DNA of 64,000 nt. It comes from Tritonibacter scottomollicae. Its GTDB lineage: Bacteria; Pseudomonadota; Alphaproteobacteria; Rhodobacterales; Rhodobacteraceae. The first letter of the stretch is position 1. Every line of letters starts with the position of its first letter. Position numbers and translations under genes: made by a program. Where the stretch lies: NCBI RefSeq assembly GCF_003003215.1, contig NZ_PVUF01000002.1, positions 124,001 to 188,000 on the forward strand, written 5' to 3'. A model generated the notes under the pieces. The model saw only the letters and a list, made by a program, of their open reading frames with translations. It did not search any database and was not told where the DNA came from. This document shows, in pieces, positions 19,711 to 28,941 of the stretch.

Positions 19711-20127
19711 GACGTGTCCTCATGCTGAGCGGTCTCGTTGGGCCACCCTATATAAATATATAAGTTTTATAAGGATGATGTTTTTGTAGTGCACCCCGAA
19801 AACAGTGGATTATCTAGTTTTCATACCGGTTCTGCACAGCGTGGATAATCTCAGCGCCCTGTTCCTGCCTTGAGGATGAATTTTTGGTTAACGCCATAAA
19901 ACATGGGGGCGTTAAGGGTTTCTTTACGAAGGTGAAGGTGGGGATAAGGTTGGGAGAAGCTGGGAGTGACCGACTTATCCACTTGTTCAAAGTTATCCCA
20001 ATACCGGATGGAGGAATCGCGGAGGAATCACCTGAGATTTCGAGGTTTATCCCACCCTTGCGTTGAGGGGGGGAAATCATACAAAACGTCCCTGAATGAT
20101 CAGACGTTTTCCCATAGGGTTGTCCAC
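19711..20127. other. oriC: Putative chromosomal replication origin (oriC)
   Basis: This 417-bp non-coding region lies between hemJ (leftward) and maf (rightward), so flanking genes run away from it on both sides. It has an AT-rich run at 19749-19772. Four 9-mers lie one mismatch from the DnaA box TTATCCACA: 19840-19848 (minus), 19939-19947 (minus), 19975-19983 (plus), and 20120-20128 (plus, touching the maf ATG). A weaker one lies at 19993-20001. It also has an 8-bp inverted repeat at 19888-19915. The parAB/parS locus nearby supports the call. Confidence 0.85.
19888..19915. repeat. Inverted repeat inside the origin
   Basis: TTAACGCC (19888-19895) and its exact complement GGCGTTAA (19908-19915) are separated by 12 bp. 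Each arm contains a TTAA, the half-motif of CtrA-type sites, but the spacing is not that of a standard TTAA-N7-TTAA box. No T-tract follows, so a terminator is unlikely. Confidence 0.6.
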
Positions 20128-20727
20128 ATGAATACCCACATCATCTTGGCGTCTCGTTCCGAGATCCGCGCTCAGTTGCTCCGTCAGGCTGGCGTGGACT
20201 TTCGCGTAGAGGTCGCGCGCGTTGACGAAGATGCGATAAAGGCAGCGCTGTTGGCCGAGCAGGCTGCACCGCGTGATATCGCGGATACACTGGCCGAAGC
20301 CAAAGCACGCAAGATTTCGGGCAAGTGTCCCGGTGACATGGTCCTGGGATGCGATCAGGTGTTGGATTTTGAAGGGCGATTGCTGTCGAAGCCAGAAACC
20401 GCCGACGATGCGCTGAAACAACTCCGGGCGATGCGCGGCAAACGTCATATGCTTCTGTCCGCTGCCGTGATTTATAAAGACGGAGAGCCGCTCTGGCGGC
20501 ACGTAGGTCAGGTGCGACTTGTGATGCGACAGGCGAGTGATGCCTATCTAGAGGGGTACGTCGACCGCAACTGGGACAGTATCAGACATGCGGTGGGCGC
20601 GTACAAACTCGAAGAAGAGGGTGTGCGACTGTTTACAACCATTGACGGCAGCTACTTTAATGTCCTGGGGCTACCGATGTTGGAACTCATGAACTATCTG
20701 GGACTGCAGGGGATTATCGAACAATGA
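20128..20727 (+). CDS. maf: Maf-family nucleotide pyrophosphatase
   Basis: Maf proteins hydrolyse dTTP/UTP or modified nucleotides and have been linked to septum control. The 199-residue protein starts MNTHIILASRSEIRAQLL, with the Maf motif SRSEIRAQLL, and contains a DMVLGCDQVLDFEGRLLSKP block. The ATG at 20128 gives the family N-terminus; in-frame sequence upstream lies in the origin. It is first in the maf-aroE-coaE-dnaQ operon and overlaps aroE by 4 bp. Confidence 0.93.
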   Translation: MNTHIILASRSEIRAQLLRQAGVDFRVEVARVDEDAIKAALLAEQAAPRDIADTLAEAKARKISGKCPGDMVLGCDQVLDFEGRLLSKPETADDALKQLRAMRGKRHMLLSAAVIYKDGEPLWRHVGQVRLVMRQASDAYLEGYVDRNWDSIRHAVGAYKLEEEGVRLFTTIDGSYFNVLGLPMLELMNYLGLQGIIEQ

Positions 20728-21557
20728 CAGAGCACAAGATCCCGCTCGCTGCTGTGATCGGTTGCCCGATCGCCCACTCCAAATCCCCGCAACTGCATCG
20801 ACATTGGCTCACGACCAACGAGATTGCGGGACATTATATGCCGATGCATGTGGAGCCAGACGATCTAGAGGCGGTTGTACGCATGATGCCGCGTATGGGC
20901 TTTGTCGGGGCAAATGTGACTATTCCTCACAAGGAAGCGATCATGGAGATCGCGGATAAGGTCACGGACCGGGCAAAGTTGATGGGGGCGGCCAATACCC
21001 TGATCTTCCGGGACGACGGGTCTATCGTCGCTGACAATACGGATGGATACGGCTTTATCACCAACCTGCATGAGGGCGCACCCGATTGGGATCCTAAGTC
21101 CGGACCCGCGACGGTTTTTGGTGCCGGCGGTGCCAGCCGTGCCGTGATTGCCTCGCTGATCGAAGCTGGCGTGCCTGAGATCCGTATCACCAATCGCACG
21201 CGCTCGCGCGCCGAGGATTTGGCAGAAACGTTTGGCGCTCGAATAACTGTCATTGATTGGGTTCAGGCAGGCAACATCATCGAGGACGCGGCACTTATCG
21301 TGAATACGACGTCGCTCGGGATGATGGGCCAGCGGCCCTTGCGCGTTCCGTTGGACGGGTTGCACGCCGGGATCGTCGTTACCGACCTGGTTTATGCGCC
21401 GCTCAAGACCAAATTGTTGCTCGCTGCCGAAGACGCGGGATGCACGGTCGTTGATGGGCTTGGCATGTTGTTGCATCAGGCTGCCCCCGGATTCGAGCGC
21501 TGGTTTGGTCAGCGGCCGGAGGTTGGTATGTCTGCGCGTACCGCCGCAACCGGATGA
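20724..21557 (+). CDS. aroE: Shikimate dehydrogenase (NADP+)
   Basis: AroE reduces 3-dehydroshikimate to shikimate in aromatic amino-acid synthesis. The 277-residue protein has the substrate motif PIAHSKSPQLH, the catalytic Lys in NVTIPHK (Lys70), and the NADP-binding GAGGASRAV followed by an NRT segment. It overlaps maf and coaE by 4 bp each. Confidence 0.95.
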   Translation: MTEHKIPLAAVIGCPIAHSKSPQLHRHWLTTNEIAGHYMPMHVEPDDLEAVVRMMPRMGFVGANVTIPHKEAIMEIADKVTDRAKLMGAANTLIFRDDGSIVADNTDGYGFITNLHEGAPDWDPKSGPATVFGAGGASRAVIASLIEAGVPEIRITNRTRSRAEDLAETFGARITVIDWVQAGNIIEDAALIVNTTSLGMMGQRPLRVPLDGLHAGIVVTDLVYAPLKTKLLLAAEDAGCTVVDGLGMLLHQAAPGFERWFGQRPEVGMSARTAATG

Positions 21558-22147
21558 CATTTTCGCTAGGATTGACCGGCTCGATCGGAATGGGAAAATC
21601 CACGACCGCGACCCTCTTTGCAGAGGCAGGGTGTGCGATCTGGGATGCGGACGCGGCCGTTCATCGACTATATGCCGATGGAGGGGCGGCGGTTGAGCCG
21701 ATATCTCTTCTGTTTCCGCAAGCCACGCGGGATGGCAGCGTGGATCGATCTGTCCTCAAAGATCTGATATCAAAGGATAAAGATGTCATTTCTCAGCTGG
21801 AGACGATCGTTCATCCACTGGTGAAGGCAGATCGAGAGCTATTCAGACAAACCGCGCGAGCCGATATCTTGGTCTTTGACATTCCACTGTTGTTTGAGAC
21901 GGGGGGCGACGCGGAGATGCACGCGGTGGCCTGTGTTCATGTGGCGCCGGAGGTTCAGCGTGATCGTGTTCTTGCCCGCGGAACAATGACCGAGGACCAG
22001 TTTCGGCAGATCCTTGCAAAGCAGCTCCCGATCGCCGAAAAACTGGCACGAAGCGACTACCAGATCGAGACCGATACCCCCGATCATGCCCGGAGCCAGG
22101 TGGCAGAGGTGCTTGCAGATATTAGACGGAGAATGGCGCATGCGTGA
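21554..22147 (+). CDS. coaE: Dephospho-CoA kinase
   Basis: CoaE phosphorylates dephospho-CoA in the last step of CoA synthesis. The 197-residue protein has the P-loop GSIGMGKS (9-16), the conserved IWDADAAVHRLY segment and a DIPLLFETG motif. It overlaps aroE by 4 bp and dnaQ by 8 bp. Confidence 0.95.
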   Translation: MTFSLGLTGSIGMGKSTTATLFAEAGCAIWDADAAVHRLYADGGAAVEPISLLFPQATRDGSVDRSVLKDLISKDKDVISQLETIVHPLVKADRELFRQTARADILVFDIPLLFETGGDAEMHAVACVHVAPEVQRDRVLARGTMTEDQFRQILAKQLPIAEKLARSDYQIETDTPDHARSQVAEVLADIRRRMAHA

Positions 22148-22871
22148 AATCGTACTCGATACGGAAACCACCGGCTTTGACCCCTTCTCAGGTGATCGCA
22201 TTGTCGAAATTGGTGCGGTGGAACTGCTCAACCATATGCCTACGGGTGAGACCTTTCATGTCTATATAAACCCGCAGCGCTCCATGCCGCATGAGGCATT
22301 TGGTGTGCATGGTATCGGGCCTGATCTTCTCGAACCGCCACAACCGCCCGGCCCCGGACAGGTGATCCTGAAGGATAAGCCCCTGTTTGCCGAGGTTGGT
22401 CAGGCATTCTTGGATTTCGTGGGCGAGTCTCAAATGGTGATCCACAACGCCAGCTTCGACATGAAGTTTCTCAATGCAGAACTGGGATGGATGAACCTGC
22501 CTCAGCTGCCCATGGAGCAGGCGATCGATACGCTGGCCATGGCGCGAAAGCGCTATCCCGGCTCGCCGGCCACGCTCGATGCGCTTTGCCGGCGTTTCAG
22601 CATCGACAACTCCAATCGGACATTGCACGGCGCGCTTCTCGACTCTGAGATCCTTGCGGATGTCTATCTGGAATTGATCGGTGGACGTCAGCCTGATTTT
22701 GGCCTGTCGTCAGGATCCTCTGGCGGTCCAAGTGCGGTGGACCTCAATTGGCGCCCGTCACCACGTCCGACCCCCCTGCCCTCACGCCTCACGGCAGAGG
22801 AAAAAGTCGCACATGAGGAATTTGTCGCCAAGTTGGGCGAAGATGCGCTCTGGGCTTCGATCTCTGAATAG
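22140..22871 (+). CDS. dnaQ: DNA polymerase III epsilon subunit (3'-5' proofreading exonuclease)
   Basis: DnaQ is the proofreading exonuclease of the replicative polymerase. From the ATG at 22140 the protein has 243 residues. Exo motif I is LDTETTG (Asp7, Glu9), Exo II is IHNASFDMKFLN and Exo III-epsilon is HGALLDSEILADVYL. The coaE-dnaQ pair next to oriC is typical of alphaproteobacteria. A longer in-frame start inside coaE has no family support. Confidence 0.95.
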   Translation: MREIVLDTETTGFDPFSGDRIVEIGAVELLNHMPTGETFHVYINPQRSMPHEAFGVHGIGPDLLEPPQPPGPGQVILKDKPLFAEVGQAFLDFVGESQMVIHNASFDMKFLNAELGWMNLPQLPMEQAIDTLAMARKRYPGSPATLDALCRRFSIDNSNRTLHGALLDSEILADVYLELIGGRQPDFGLSSGSSGGPSAVDLNWRPSPRPTPLPSRLTAEEKVAHEEFVAKLGEDALWASISE

Positions 22872-22872
22872 G

Positions 22873-22903
22873 AAAGGCGCCGCGACCTCTGGTCGCAGCG
22901 CCT
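22873..22903 (-). terminator. Terminator-like hairpin between dnaQ and secB
   Basis: A strong stem, aggcgc-c-gcgacc with ggtcgc-a-gcgcct, spans 22875-22903. On the minus strand it is followed by tttcct, so it best serves secB, but it may end dnaQ transcripts as well. Confidence 0.6.
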
Positions 22904-22933
22904 GACAAAGCTCACAGATGTGAAGCTTTCCAA

Positions 22934-23425
22934 TCAGTTTGGCGTTTCGCTTGCACCTTCGGTCTGACGACGTGCCAGCTCGTTGCGGTAGATCGCGACG
23001 AAGTCGATGTTGTCGAGGTTCAGCGGCGGGAAGCCACCGTCGCGGCTGATGTCGGAAACGATACGGCGCAGGAACGGGAACAGCATCCGCGGGCACTCGA
23101 TCAACAGGAACGGGTGCAGCTGATCTTCGGGCACACCTGCGATGTTGAAGATGCCGACATATTCCAGCTCCAGAACAAACAGCACTTCACCGCCTGTTTT
23201 GTTCTTGGATTCGATGGTCAGCTTGGTGATGACTTCATACTGGTTTTCGGTGCTGCGCTTCTTGGCATCGAGCGCCACCTGAACGTTGACGTCCGGCTGC
23301 ACTTCGCCACCGACGCCTTTTTGCGCCATCACGTTCTCAAAGGACAGATCGCGAATGAACTGTCCGATAATGTTCATCTGGACTTGCGGTTGCTCCGCGC
23401 CCTCGGCTGCGCCATTTTCGGCCAT
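22934..23425 (-). CDS. secB: Protein-export chaperone SecB
   Basis: SecB is a tetrameric chaperone that keeps preproteins unfolded and passes them to SecA. The 163-residue protein carries the family blocks QMNIIGQFIRDLSFENV, VFVLELEYVGIFNI and IECPRMLFPFLRRIVSDI. An aggag lies just upstream of the ATG at 23425. It is convergent with dnaQ. Confidence 0.95.
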   Translation of the reverse strand: MAENGAAEGAEQPQVQMNIIGQFIRDLSFENVMAQKGVGGEVQPDVNVQVALDAKKRSTENQYEVITKLTIESKNKTGGEVLFVLELEYVGIFNIAGVPEDQLHPFLLIECPRMLFPFLRRIVSDISRDGGFPPLNLDNIDFVAIYRNELARRQTEGASETPN

Positions 23426-23489
23426 GGAAATCTCCTGAATTTAACGTGTCGCAGCGTGCTTACCAGCTTGGAGAGCCATCCTCAAAGTC

Positions 23490-23987
23490 TTATTTCGGCC
23501 CTTCAACCCAACCTGAGGGATCATTCCGGCGCGGTCGTGGTGTGACCTCTTCATAGTCGCCATCTATGACGTCGCCCCGCGAGTCGGCAGGACGTGGTCG
23601 GGCACTGTGGCGTGGGTCTGATCCCATTTGAAATGACGCCACGGTGACCTTGGATCGCAGGTAGGCAAAAGCACGAGTGCGAAATCCGGGAACCAGAAGC
23701 AGAAAACCAAATGCATCGGTGAAAAAACCGGGCGTCAGCAACAACGCCCCGGCCAGTAGGATCATCGCGCCATGCGCCAAGGGTTCAGTCGGATCGGAGA
23801 GTCTCTCAAATGATCCCCGGAGTTGCCCAAGCGCCAACTGGCCTTGAGTGCGCACGAGCCATGTCCCAAGAACAGCCGTCAATATGACGATGCCGAGGGT
23901 CGGCCACAGCCCAATCAGGCCACCGACCTGTATGAACAGGGCGATTTCAATAATCGGCACTAGCAAAAAAGCCAGAAAAAGGGGCAT
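23490..23987 (-). CDS. fxsA: FxsA family cytoplasmic-membrane protein
   Basis: This 165-residue protein has three or four hydrophobic segments in the first 110 residues and the FxsA pattern, including PIIEIALFIQVGGLIG near the start and the LLTPGFFTDAFGFLLLVP turn. FxsA was named for suppression of F exclusion of phage T7; its cellular role is poorly defined. The C-terminal 50 residues are polar, proline/arginine-rich and probably disordered. It is divergent from the Tim44-domain gene. Confidence 0.85.
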   Translation of the reverse strand: MPLFLAFLLVPIIEIALFIQVGGLIGLWPTLGIVILTAVLGTWLVRTQGQLALGQLRGSFERLSDPTEPLAHGAMILLAGALLLTPGFFTDAFGFLLLVPGFRTRAFAYLRSKVTVASFQMGSDPRHSARPRPADSRGDVIDGDYEEVTPRPRRNDPSGWVEGPK

Positions 23988-24101
23988 GATAGGCGTCCTC
24001 TCTTTAGGGCAGAACGGTGGACTTGGTCCCGCCTGTCACCTACATAAGAGCAGAACACGTCGGTTTCAAACCGACAGGTCCTATTGGACGATGAGGTATG
24101 A

Positions 24102-24758
24102 ATGGAGTCGCCCTTGGTAGAGCTTTTGGTCCTGGCTGGCATCGCGGTTTTTCTGATCCTGCGCCTGAAGAGCGTTCTGGGTACGCGCGAGGGGTTTGAA
24201 AAGCCTCCTCTGGCGGGCAGTGAAGCGCGATCGCCGCAACGCAAGTTTGAAGTTATCGAGGGAAGCCCTGATGACGACATTATTGCCTACGTCGATGAAG
24301 GCAGCCCGCAGGCGCAGGCTCTCGCCGAAATGAAGCGTGTGGACCCCTCGTTCCACGTGGCCGAGTTTGTGCAAGGCGCGCGCGGTGCCTATGAGATGAT
24401 CTTGATGGGCTTCGAAACCGGTGAACTCGACGGGATTCAGCCCTTCATCTCCGATGAGATTTTCCAGAGCTTTGTTGATGCCGTGTCGGCCCGTGAAGAT
24501 CAGGGGCTGACCATTGAGGCTGAGTTCATCGGGGTTCGCGAAACCACCATCGCCGACGTCAACTTTGATGCGGCAACCACGACAGCAGAAGTAACGGTTC
24601 GATTTGTTGGTGAGCTGACCTCCGCAGTGCGGAACCGTGCTGGTGAAATTGTCGAGGGTGATCCAAAGGCTGTTAAACGCCAGAAGGACAACTGGACATT
24701 CTCGCGCAAGATGGGCGCGGATGATCCGAACTGGTTGCTGGTGGCAACGGACGCATGA
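24102..24758 (+). CDS. Tim44/TimA domain membrane-anchored protein
   Basis: This 218-residue protein has one N-terminal membrane segment (about residues 6-22) and a C-terminal Tim44-like domain of about 140 residues (from around 'FVQGARGAYEMILMGFETGE' onward). In mitochondria this domain belongs to the matrix import motor; alphaproteobacterial TimA homologues are known but their role is unclear. It overlaps mltA by 4 bp. The secB-fxsA-timA-mltA-smr neighbourhood hints at envelope or export functions. Confidence 0.8.
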   Translation: MESPLVELLVLAGIAVFLILRLKSVLGTREGFEKPPLAGSEARSPQRKFEVIEGSPDDDIIAYVDEGSPQAQALAEMKRVDPSFHVAEFVQGARGAYEMILMGFETGELDGIQPFISDEIFQSFVDAVSAREDQGLTIEAEFIGVRETTIADVNFDAATTTAEVTVRFVGELTSAVRNRAGEIVEGDPKAVKRQKDNWTFSRKMGADDPNWLLVATDA

Positions 24759-25813
24759 CGGGGACGCTTCGGCGGGGACTGGGCGCGGCATTTCTGGCTG
24801 CGACCCTCTGTTCCGGCGCCGGAGCGCAGCCCGAAACAGGTCCGTCTCTGCGGATAATGGAATTCAGCGAACTTTTAGACTGGGACCTCGACAATCATGT
24901 CGAGGCCCTTCGTGTTTTCAGGGAAACCTGTATGGATATGGAAGGCGCGGACTGGCAATCACTCTGCGCCTTGGCTCAAAATGCCGATGACAGCGGCGCG
25001 CGCGCGTTCTTTGAGCTGTTCTTCCGTCCGGTGCTGATCGAAGATGGCAAGGATGGTCTGTTTACCGGTTACTTTGAACCCGAGCTCAACGGCTCCCGCC
25101 ACCGTACAAATCGCTATCGCTATCCTGTCTACCGTATGCCGCCAGAAGCACGCGCGACATCGCTTTGGCTCTCACGACGTGACATCCTCAGCACCGACGT
25201 ACTGAAGGGACGCGGGCTGGAAATCGCCTGGGTCGAAGATCCCGTTGAGCTGTTCTTTTTGCAAATCCAAGGGTCTGGACGCATTCGTCTGCAAGATGGT
25301 TCAACCATTCGCGTGGGGTATGGCGGTGCAAATGGGCATCCTTACCGGTCGATCGGGCAAGAGCTTGTTCGGCGTGGCATCTATAGCCTGCATCAGGTCA
25401 GCGCTGGTGTCATTCGCAATTGGGTGCGGCGCAACCCCGAGCCTGGCGCGGAGCTGTTGATGCACAATCCCTCCTATGTCTTTTTCCGTGAGGTCAATCG
25501 CGTTGCTGCAAACAGGGGGCCTCTGGGTGCGATGAACAGGTCCATCACCCCCATGCGGTCGATCGCGGTGGACCCGGCCTATACCCCGCTCGGTGCGCCG
25601 GTCTGGATCGAAAAAAACGGTCAGTCCAAGATGCGGCGGTTGATGATCGCACAGGATACCGGATCAGCCATCAAGGGCGCGCAACGGGCCGATATCTTCT
25701 TTGGTGCGGGCGATGAGGCCGGGCGCAAGGCTGGCCAGTTGAAGGACCCCGGACGTCTGATGGTTCTGATGCCGATACAGCGCGCCTATGCCATGTTGCC
25801 GGATGATCTGTGA
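24755..25813 (+). CDS. mltA: Membrane-bound lytic murein transglycosylase A
   Basis: MltA cleaves the MurNAc-GlcNAc bond of peptidoglycan to form 1,6-anhydroMurNAc ends. The 352-residue protein starts with a signal-like segment (about residues 8-24). No lipobox Cys is obvious; an LCSGAG sequence near residue 19 is not a clean lipobox. The 3D domain at the C-terminus contains VDPAYTPLGAPVWI and the AQDTGSAIKGAQRADIFFG block with the presumed catalytic Asp. Its products would feed the AmgK/MurU recycling genes found further right. Confidence 0.92.
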   Translation: MTGTLRRGLGAAFLAATLCSGAGAQPETGPSLRIMEFSELLDWDLDNHVEALRVFRETCMDMEGADWQSLCALAQNADDSGARAFFELFFRPVLIEDGKDGLFTGYFEPELNGSRHRTNRYRYPVYRMPPEARATSLWLSRRDILSTDVLKGRGLEIAWVEDPVELFFLQIQGSGRIRLQDGSTIRVGYGGANGHPYRSIGQELVRRGIYSLHQVSAGVIRNWVRRNPEPGAELLMHNPSYVFFREVNRVAANRGPLGAMNRSITPMRSIAVDPAYTPLGAPVWIEKNGQSKMRRLMIAQDTGSAIKGAQRADIFFGAGDEAGRKAGQLKDPGRLMVLMPIQRAYAMLPDDL

Positions 25814-26415
25814 TGACGCGGCGCAAACTGACAGATGAAGAAATCGACCTCTGGCAGAAGGTTGTGAAGCACGCAGAGCGTCTTCAGTCAGATCGTGAGA
25901 AAATGGGCGGAGACCATGCGGATCCCCCTGCCCCGCGACCCAAGCCAAAACCGCACCGCACACCAAACGCTGCCTTGCCGCATTTTGAAGTGGGCAGCCA
26001 TGCGCGCGGGAAAATGCCGACTCATGACCTCAAACCCTCTCCCGGGCGCAAGCTGGCAGGAGATCCCGTGCGTATGGATGAAAAAGCCTTTCGCCGAATG
26101 AAACGGGGCAAGCTGAAACCGGAAGGAAAGCTCGATCTGCACGGTATGCGGATGGAGTCTGCACACGGGGCGCTGAACCGCTTTATCCTATCGGCGCAGG
26201 CCTCCAACAAGCGGCTGGTCTTGGTCATTACAGGTAAGGGCAAGGATCGCGACGCGCCTGGACCGATGCCTGTCCCGCGCGGTATTCTGCGCCACCAGGT
26301 TCCACAATGGCTGTCGCTTCCCCCGTTGGCGCAAGCGGTCCTGCAAGTGACCCCCGCGCACGTCAGTCATGGTGGTGAAGGTGCGTACTATGTTTATTTG
26401 CGGCGTATCCGCTAG
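25813..26415 (+). CDS. Smr (MutS2 C-terminal) domain protein
   Basis: This 200-residue protein has a basic, proline-rich N-terminal half and a C-terminal Smr domain with the LDLHG motif (LDLHGMRMESAHGAL), TGKG, and the C-terminal GGEGAYYVYL. Stand-alone Smr proteins can be nicking endonucleases or ribosome-associated RNases; which applies here is unknown. Its ATG shares one base with the mltA stop (TGATG). Confidence 0.85.
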   Translation: MTRRKLTDEEIDLWQKVVKHAERLQSDREKMGGDHADPPAPRPKPKPHRTPNAALPHFEVGSHARGKMPTHDLKPSPGRKLAGDPVRMDEKAFRRMKRGKLKPEGKLDLHGMRMESAHGALNRFILSAQASNKRLVLVITGKGKDRDAPGPMPVPRGILRHQVPQWLSLPPLAQAVLQVTPAHVSHGGEGAYYVYLRRIR

Positions 26416-26418
26416 GCC

Positions 26419-27540
26419 TTAACGCGCCTCGCGCCGTCGCTGACGTTCGACCATCAGTTTTCCATGTTCACTTACAATCGTCTGGGACTGTGGCAGGATC
26501 TGTTCAAGCAGACTGGGATCGACCGGACCAAAAACCCGGCTTATGTCGCCTGCGGATTTCAGGACTGCCAACAGGCTTGGTGATGTGGCCGCAACAAAGT
26601 GACCCGAAGCCGCGTCTGCGTTAAAGGCGGTGAGGTCAATGACTTCGATTGGCCAGCTTTGCAAACGATCCGCGGACTTTATGTTGCCAAGCCGCTCTCC
26701 CTGGCTGGTACCGCGGAGCCGACCAGAAATATTCAGAATGCGATCCTTTTCCGAGACCATGAGTGCAAAGGGCTGCGGTACGACCTTCAGATCAGCCATC
26801 TGGCTTTCAAACAGATCCACGTCCAGATCAGGTGATATCAGCATGACGCCGCCGTTCAGCGTGCGTGCCGCCCAGCCGGGACGACGCATGTCCGCCTGTC
26901 GCAGCATCTCCATGGCAAGTGCGGTGCCCATCGAGTGCGCAACCAGAATGATACGCTGCGCGCCGGCTGCTTTCACCCTGCGTATCGTTTCCTCCAGACC
27001 ATCGCGCGCGAAGAGCATGCTGTCGAGATCGTAGGCGTAGCCAAAGGCTCGGCCGCGACTGGGCCAGGAATACATCACCAGAGACCCGGGCAGATCGACA
27101 TCATAGGCCATCTGCGCGGCTCTATATGCGGTTTCTGGATGGGTACTGTTGTAGCCATGTACAAAGATCGTCACTTCGCGCAGCGGCCAGTTATTCTCAC
27201 GCTGTTCGCGAAGGAACCGCTGACGCAAGTCTGCGACTGACGCGACCGAAACATTCTCTGCAATGGTGAAATTCTTGTGGGGATCGGGGTTCTTGTGGCG
27301 ATATGAGAGTTCACCGGGCGAGTGGCTGGGAGGGATGGTGACGGTCATTTCCATCATCCGCAATTGGTCGGATCGGCCAAACCCTAATGTTCCGTCTGGT
27401 TCCTCTTCCCGGGTCGTGGTTGCAAACACCGTGAAGGGCGTACCGATACTGACGGCGTTGGGAACGATCGGCATCAAATCGCGATCAGCGCAGGCCGCCA
27501 GCACAATTGCCGCGCAAAAAGCCAGCACTGTTCTCTTCAT
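26419..27540 (-). CDS. Alpha/beta hydrolase lipoprotein (DUF900 type)
   Basis: From the ATG at 27540 the 373-residue protein begins MKRTVLAFCAAIVLAACAD, a signal peptide with lipobox LAAC, so it is probably an anchored lipoprotein. The DUF900 hydrolase region has VTIFVHGYNSTH (oxyanion region) and the nucleophile elbow AHSMG. The substrate is unknown. It is convergent with the smr gene (3-bp gap). Confidence 0.8.
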   Translation of the reverse strand: MKRTVLAFCAAIVLAACADRDLMPIVPNAVSIGTPFTVFATTTREEEPDGTLGFGRSDQLRMMEMTVTIPPSHSPGELSYRHKNPDPHKNFTIAENVSVASVADLRQRFLREQRENNWPLREVTIFVHGYNSTHPETAYRAAQMAYDVDLPGSLVMYSWPSRGRAFGYAYDLDSMLFARDGLEETIRRVKAAGAQRIILVAHSMGTALAMEMLRQADMRRPGWAARTLNGGVMLISPDLDVDLFESQMADLKVVPQPFALMVSEKDRILNISGRLRGTSQGERLGNIKSADRLQSWPIEVIDLTAFNADAASGHFVAATSPSLLAVLKSAGDISRVFGPVDPSLLEQILPQSQTIVSEHGKLMVERQRRREAR

Positions 27541-27615
27541 TATATGACCCTTCACACCGGATAACGACCTTGCCCGAACATATCTCGGGCAAGGTAGCGA
27601 AGTTGGCGCAAAGAT

Positions 27616-28926
27616 CTAGAGAACGTAGCGGCTGAGATCGGCAGACTTGGTGAGTTCGCCGAGATTTTTGTGAACAAAGGCCTCATCTACGACGATTTCC
27701 TCGCCACCGCGGTCCGGCGCGGCAAAGGAGATTTCCTCGAACACCCGCTCCATTACCGTGTAGAGACGCCGCGCGCCGATGTTCTCGACGCTGTGGTTCA
27801 CCTCGGCCGCGATCTGCGCCAGCGCGTGAATGCCGTCCTTGGTGAAGGTGACCTTGACCTTCTCGGTGCCCAGAAGCGCTTCGTATTGACGGGTCAGCGC
27901 ATTGTCGGTCTCGGTCAGGATGCGGACAAAGTCTTCTTCACTCAGTGCGCGCAGGTTGACCCGGATCGGCAGGCGACCCTGCAGTTCCGGCAGCAAATCC
28001 GAGGGCTTGGCGATGTGGAAGGCACCGGAGGCAATGAACAGGATATGGTCGGTCTTCACGGGGCCATGTTTGGTGCTAACGGTGGTGCCTTCGATCAGTG
28101 GCAGCAAGTCGCGCTGCACACCCTCGCGGCTGACATCGCCGCCACGTGCATCGGTGCGGGCACAAACTTTGTCGATCTCGTCAAGAAACACGATGCCGTT
28201 CTGCTCCACCGATTCCAATGCGGCCTTGGTCACCGTCTCGTCATCCAGCAGCTTGTCGGCTTCTTCGCCGATCAGGATGTCATAGCTTTCGGCGACGGTC
28301 AGTTTCTTCTTCGTGGTGCGCCCGCCCATGGCTTTGCCGAACAGATCACCGAGATTCATCATCCCCATGTTGCCGCCGGGCTGTCCGGGCACTTCGAACA
28401 TGCCGCCCATCGGGTTTGAGGTATCGGTGATGTCCAGCTCGATCACCGTGTCATCGAGTTCGCCGGATTTCAGCTTCTTGCGGAACATGTCGAGCGTGCT
28501 CTCGCGGGCGTCTTCACCGGCGATGGCATGCAGAACGCGGTCCTCGGCGGCCTTGTGCGCCTTGGATTTCACATCTTCACGCATGTGCTCGCGGGTCTGG
28601 ACGATGGCTGTGTCCACCAGATCGCGCAGGATCTGCTCCACGTCGCGACCAACGTAGCCCACTTCGGTGAACTTGGTGGCCTCGATCTTGATGAAGGGGG
28701 CGCGGGCCAGTTTGGCCAGACGGCGCGAGATCTCGGTTTTGCCGACCCCGGTGGGGCCGATCATCAGGATGTTCTTGGGGTGCACCTCGTCGCGCAGGTC
28801 ATCTGGCAGCTGCTTACGCCGCCAGCGGTTGCGGAGGGCCACGGCCACGGCGCGCTTGGCGTCCTTCTGGCCGATGATGAACCGGTCGAGTTCGGAAACG
28901 ATTTCGCGGGGGGTCAGATCAGTCAT
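27616..28926 (-). CDS. hslU: ATP-dependent protease ATPase subunit HslU
   Basis: HslU is the AAA+ unfoldase ring that feeds substrates to HslV. The 436-residue protein has Walker A GPTGVGKT (57-64), Walker [10 protein letters not shown], an inserted I-domain between them, and the C-terminal tail ending LSRYVL that docks into HslV. It is separated from hslV by a membrane-protein gene. Confidence 0.97.
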   Translation of the reverse strand: MTDLTPREIVSELDRFIIGQKDAKRAVAVALRNRWRRKQLPDDLRDEVHPKNILMIGPTGVGKTEISRRLAKLARAPFIKIEATKFTEVGYVGRDVEQILRDLVDTAIVQTREHMREDVKSKAHKAAEDRVLHAIAGEDARESTLDMFRKKLKSGELDDTVIELDITDTSNPMGGMFEVPGQPGGNMGMMNLGDLFGKAMGGRTTKKKLTVAESYDILIGEEADKLLDDETVTKAALESVEQNGIVFLDEIDKVCARTDARGGDVSREGVQRDLLPLIEGTTVSTKHGPVKTDHILFIASGAFHIAKPSDLLPELQGRLPIRVNLRALSEEDFVRILTETDNALTRQYEALLGTEKVKVTFTKDGIHALAQIAAEVNHSVENIGARRLYTVMERVFEEISFAAPDRGGEEIVVDEAFVHKNLGELTKSADLSRYVL

Positions 28927-28941
28927 GTCTATCCCTTGAGG

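Noticed and set aside
20047-20055. Additional DnaA box TTATCCCAC
   Set aside because: It differs from TTATCCACA at three positions, too many to count.
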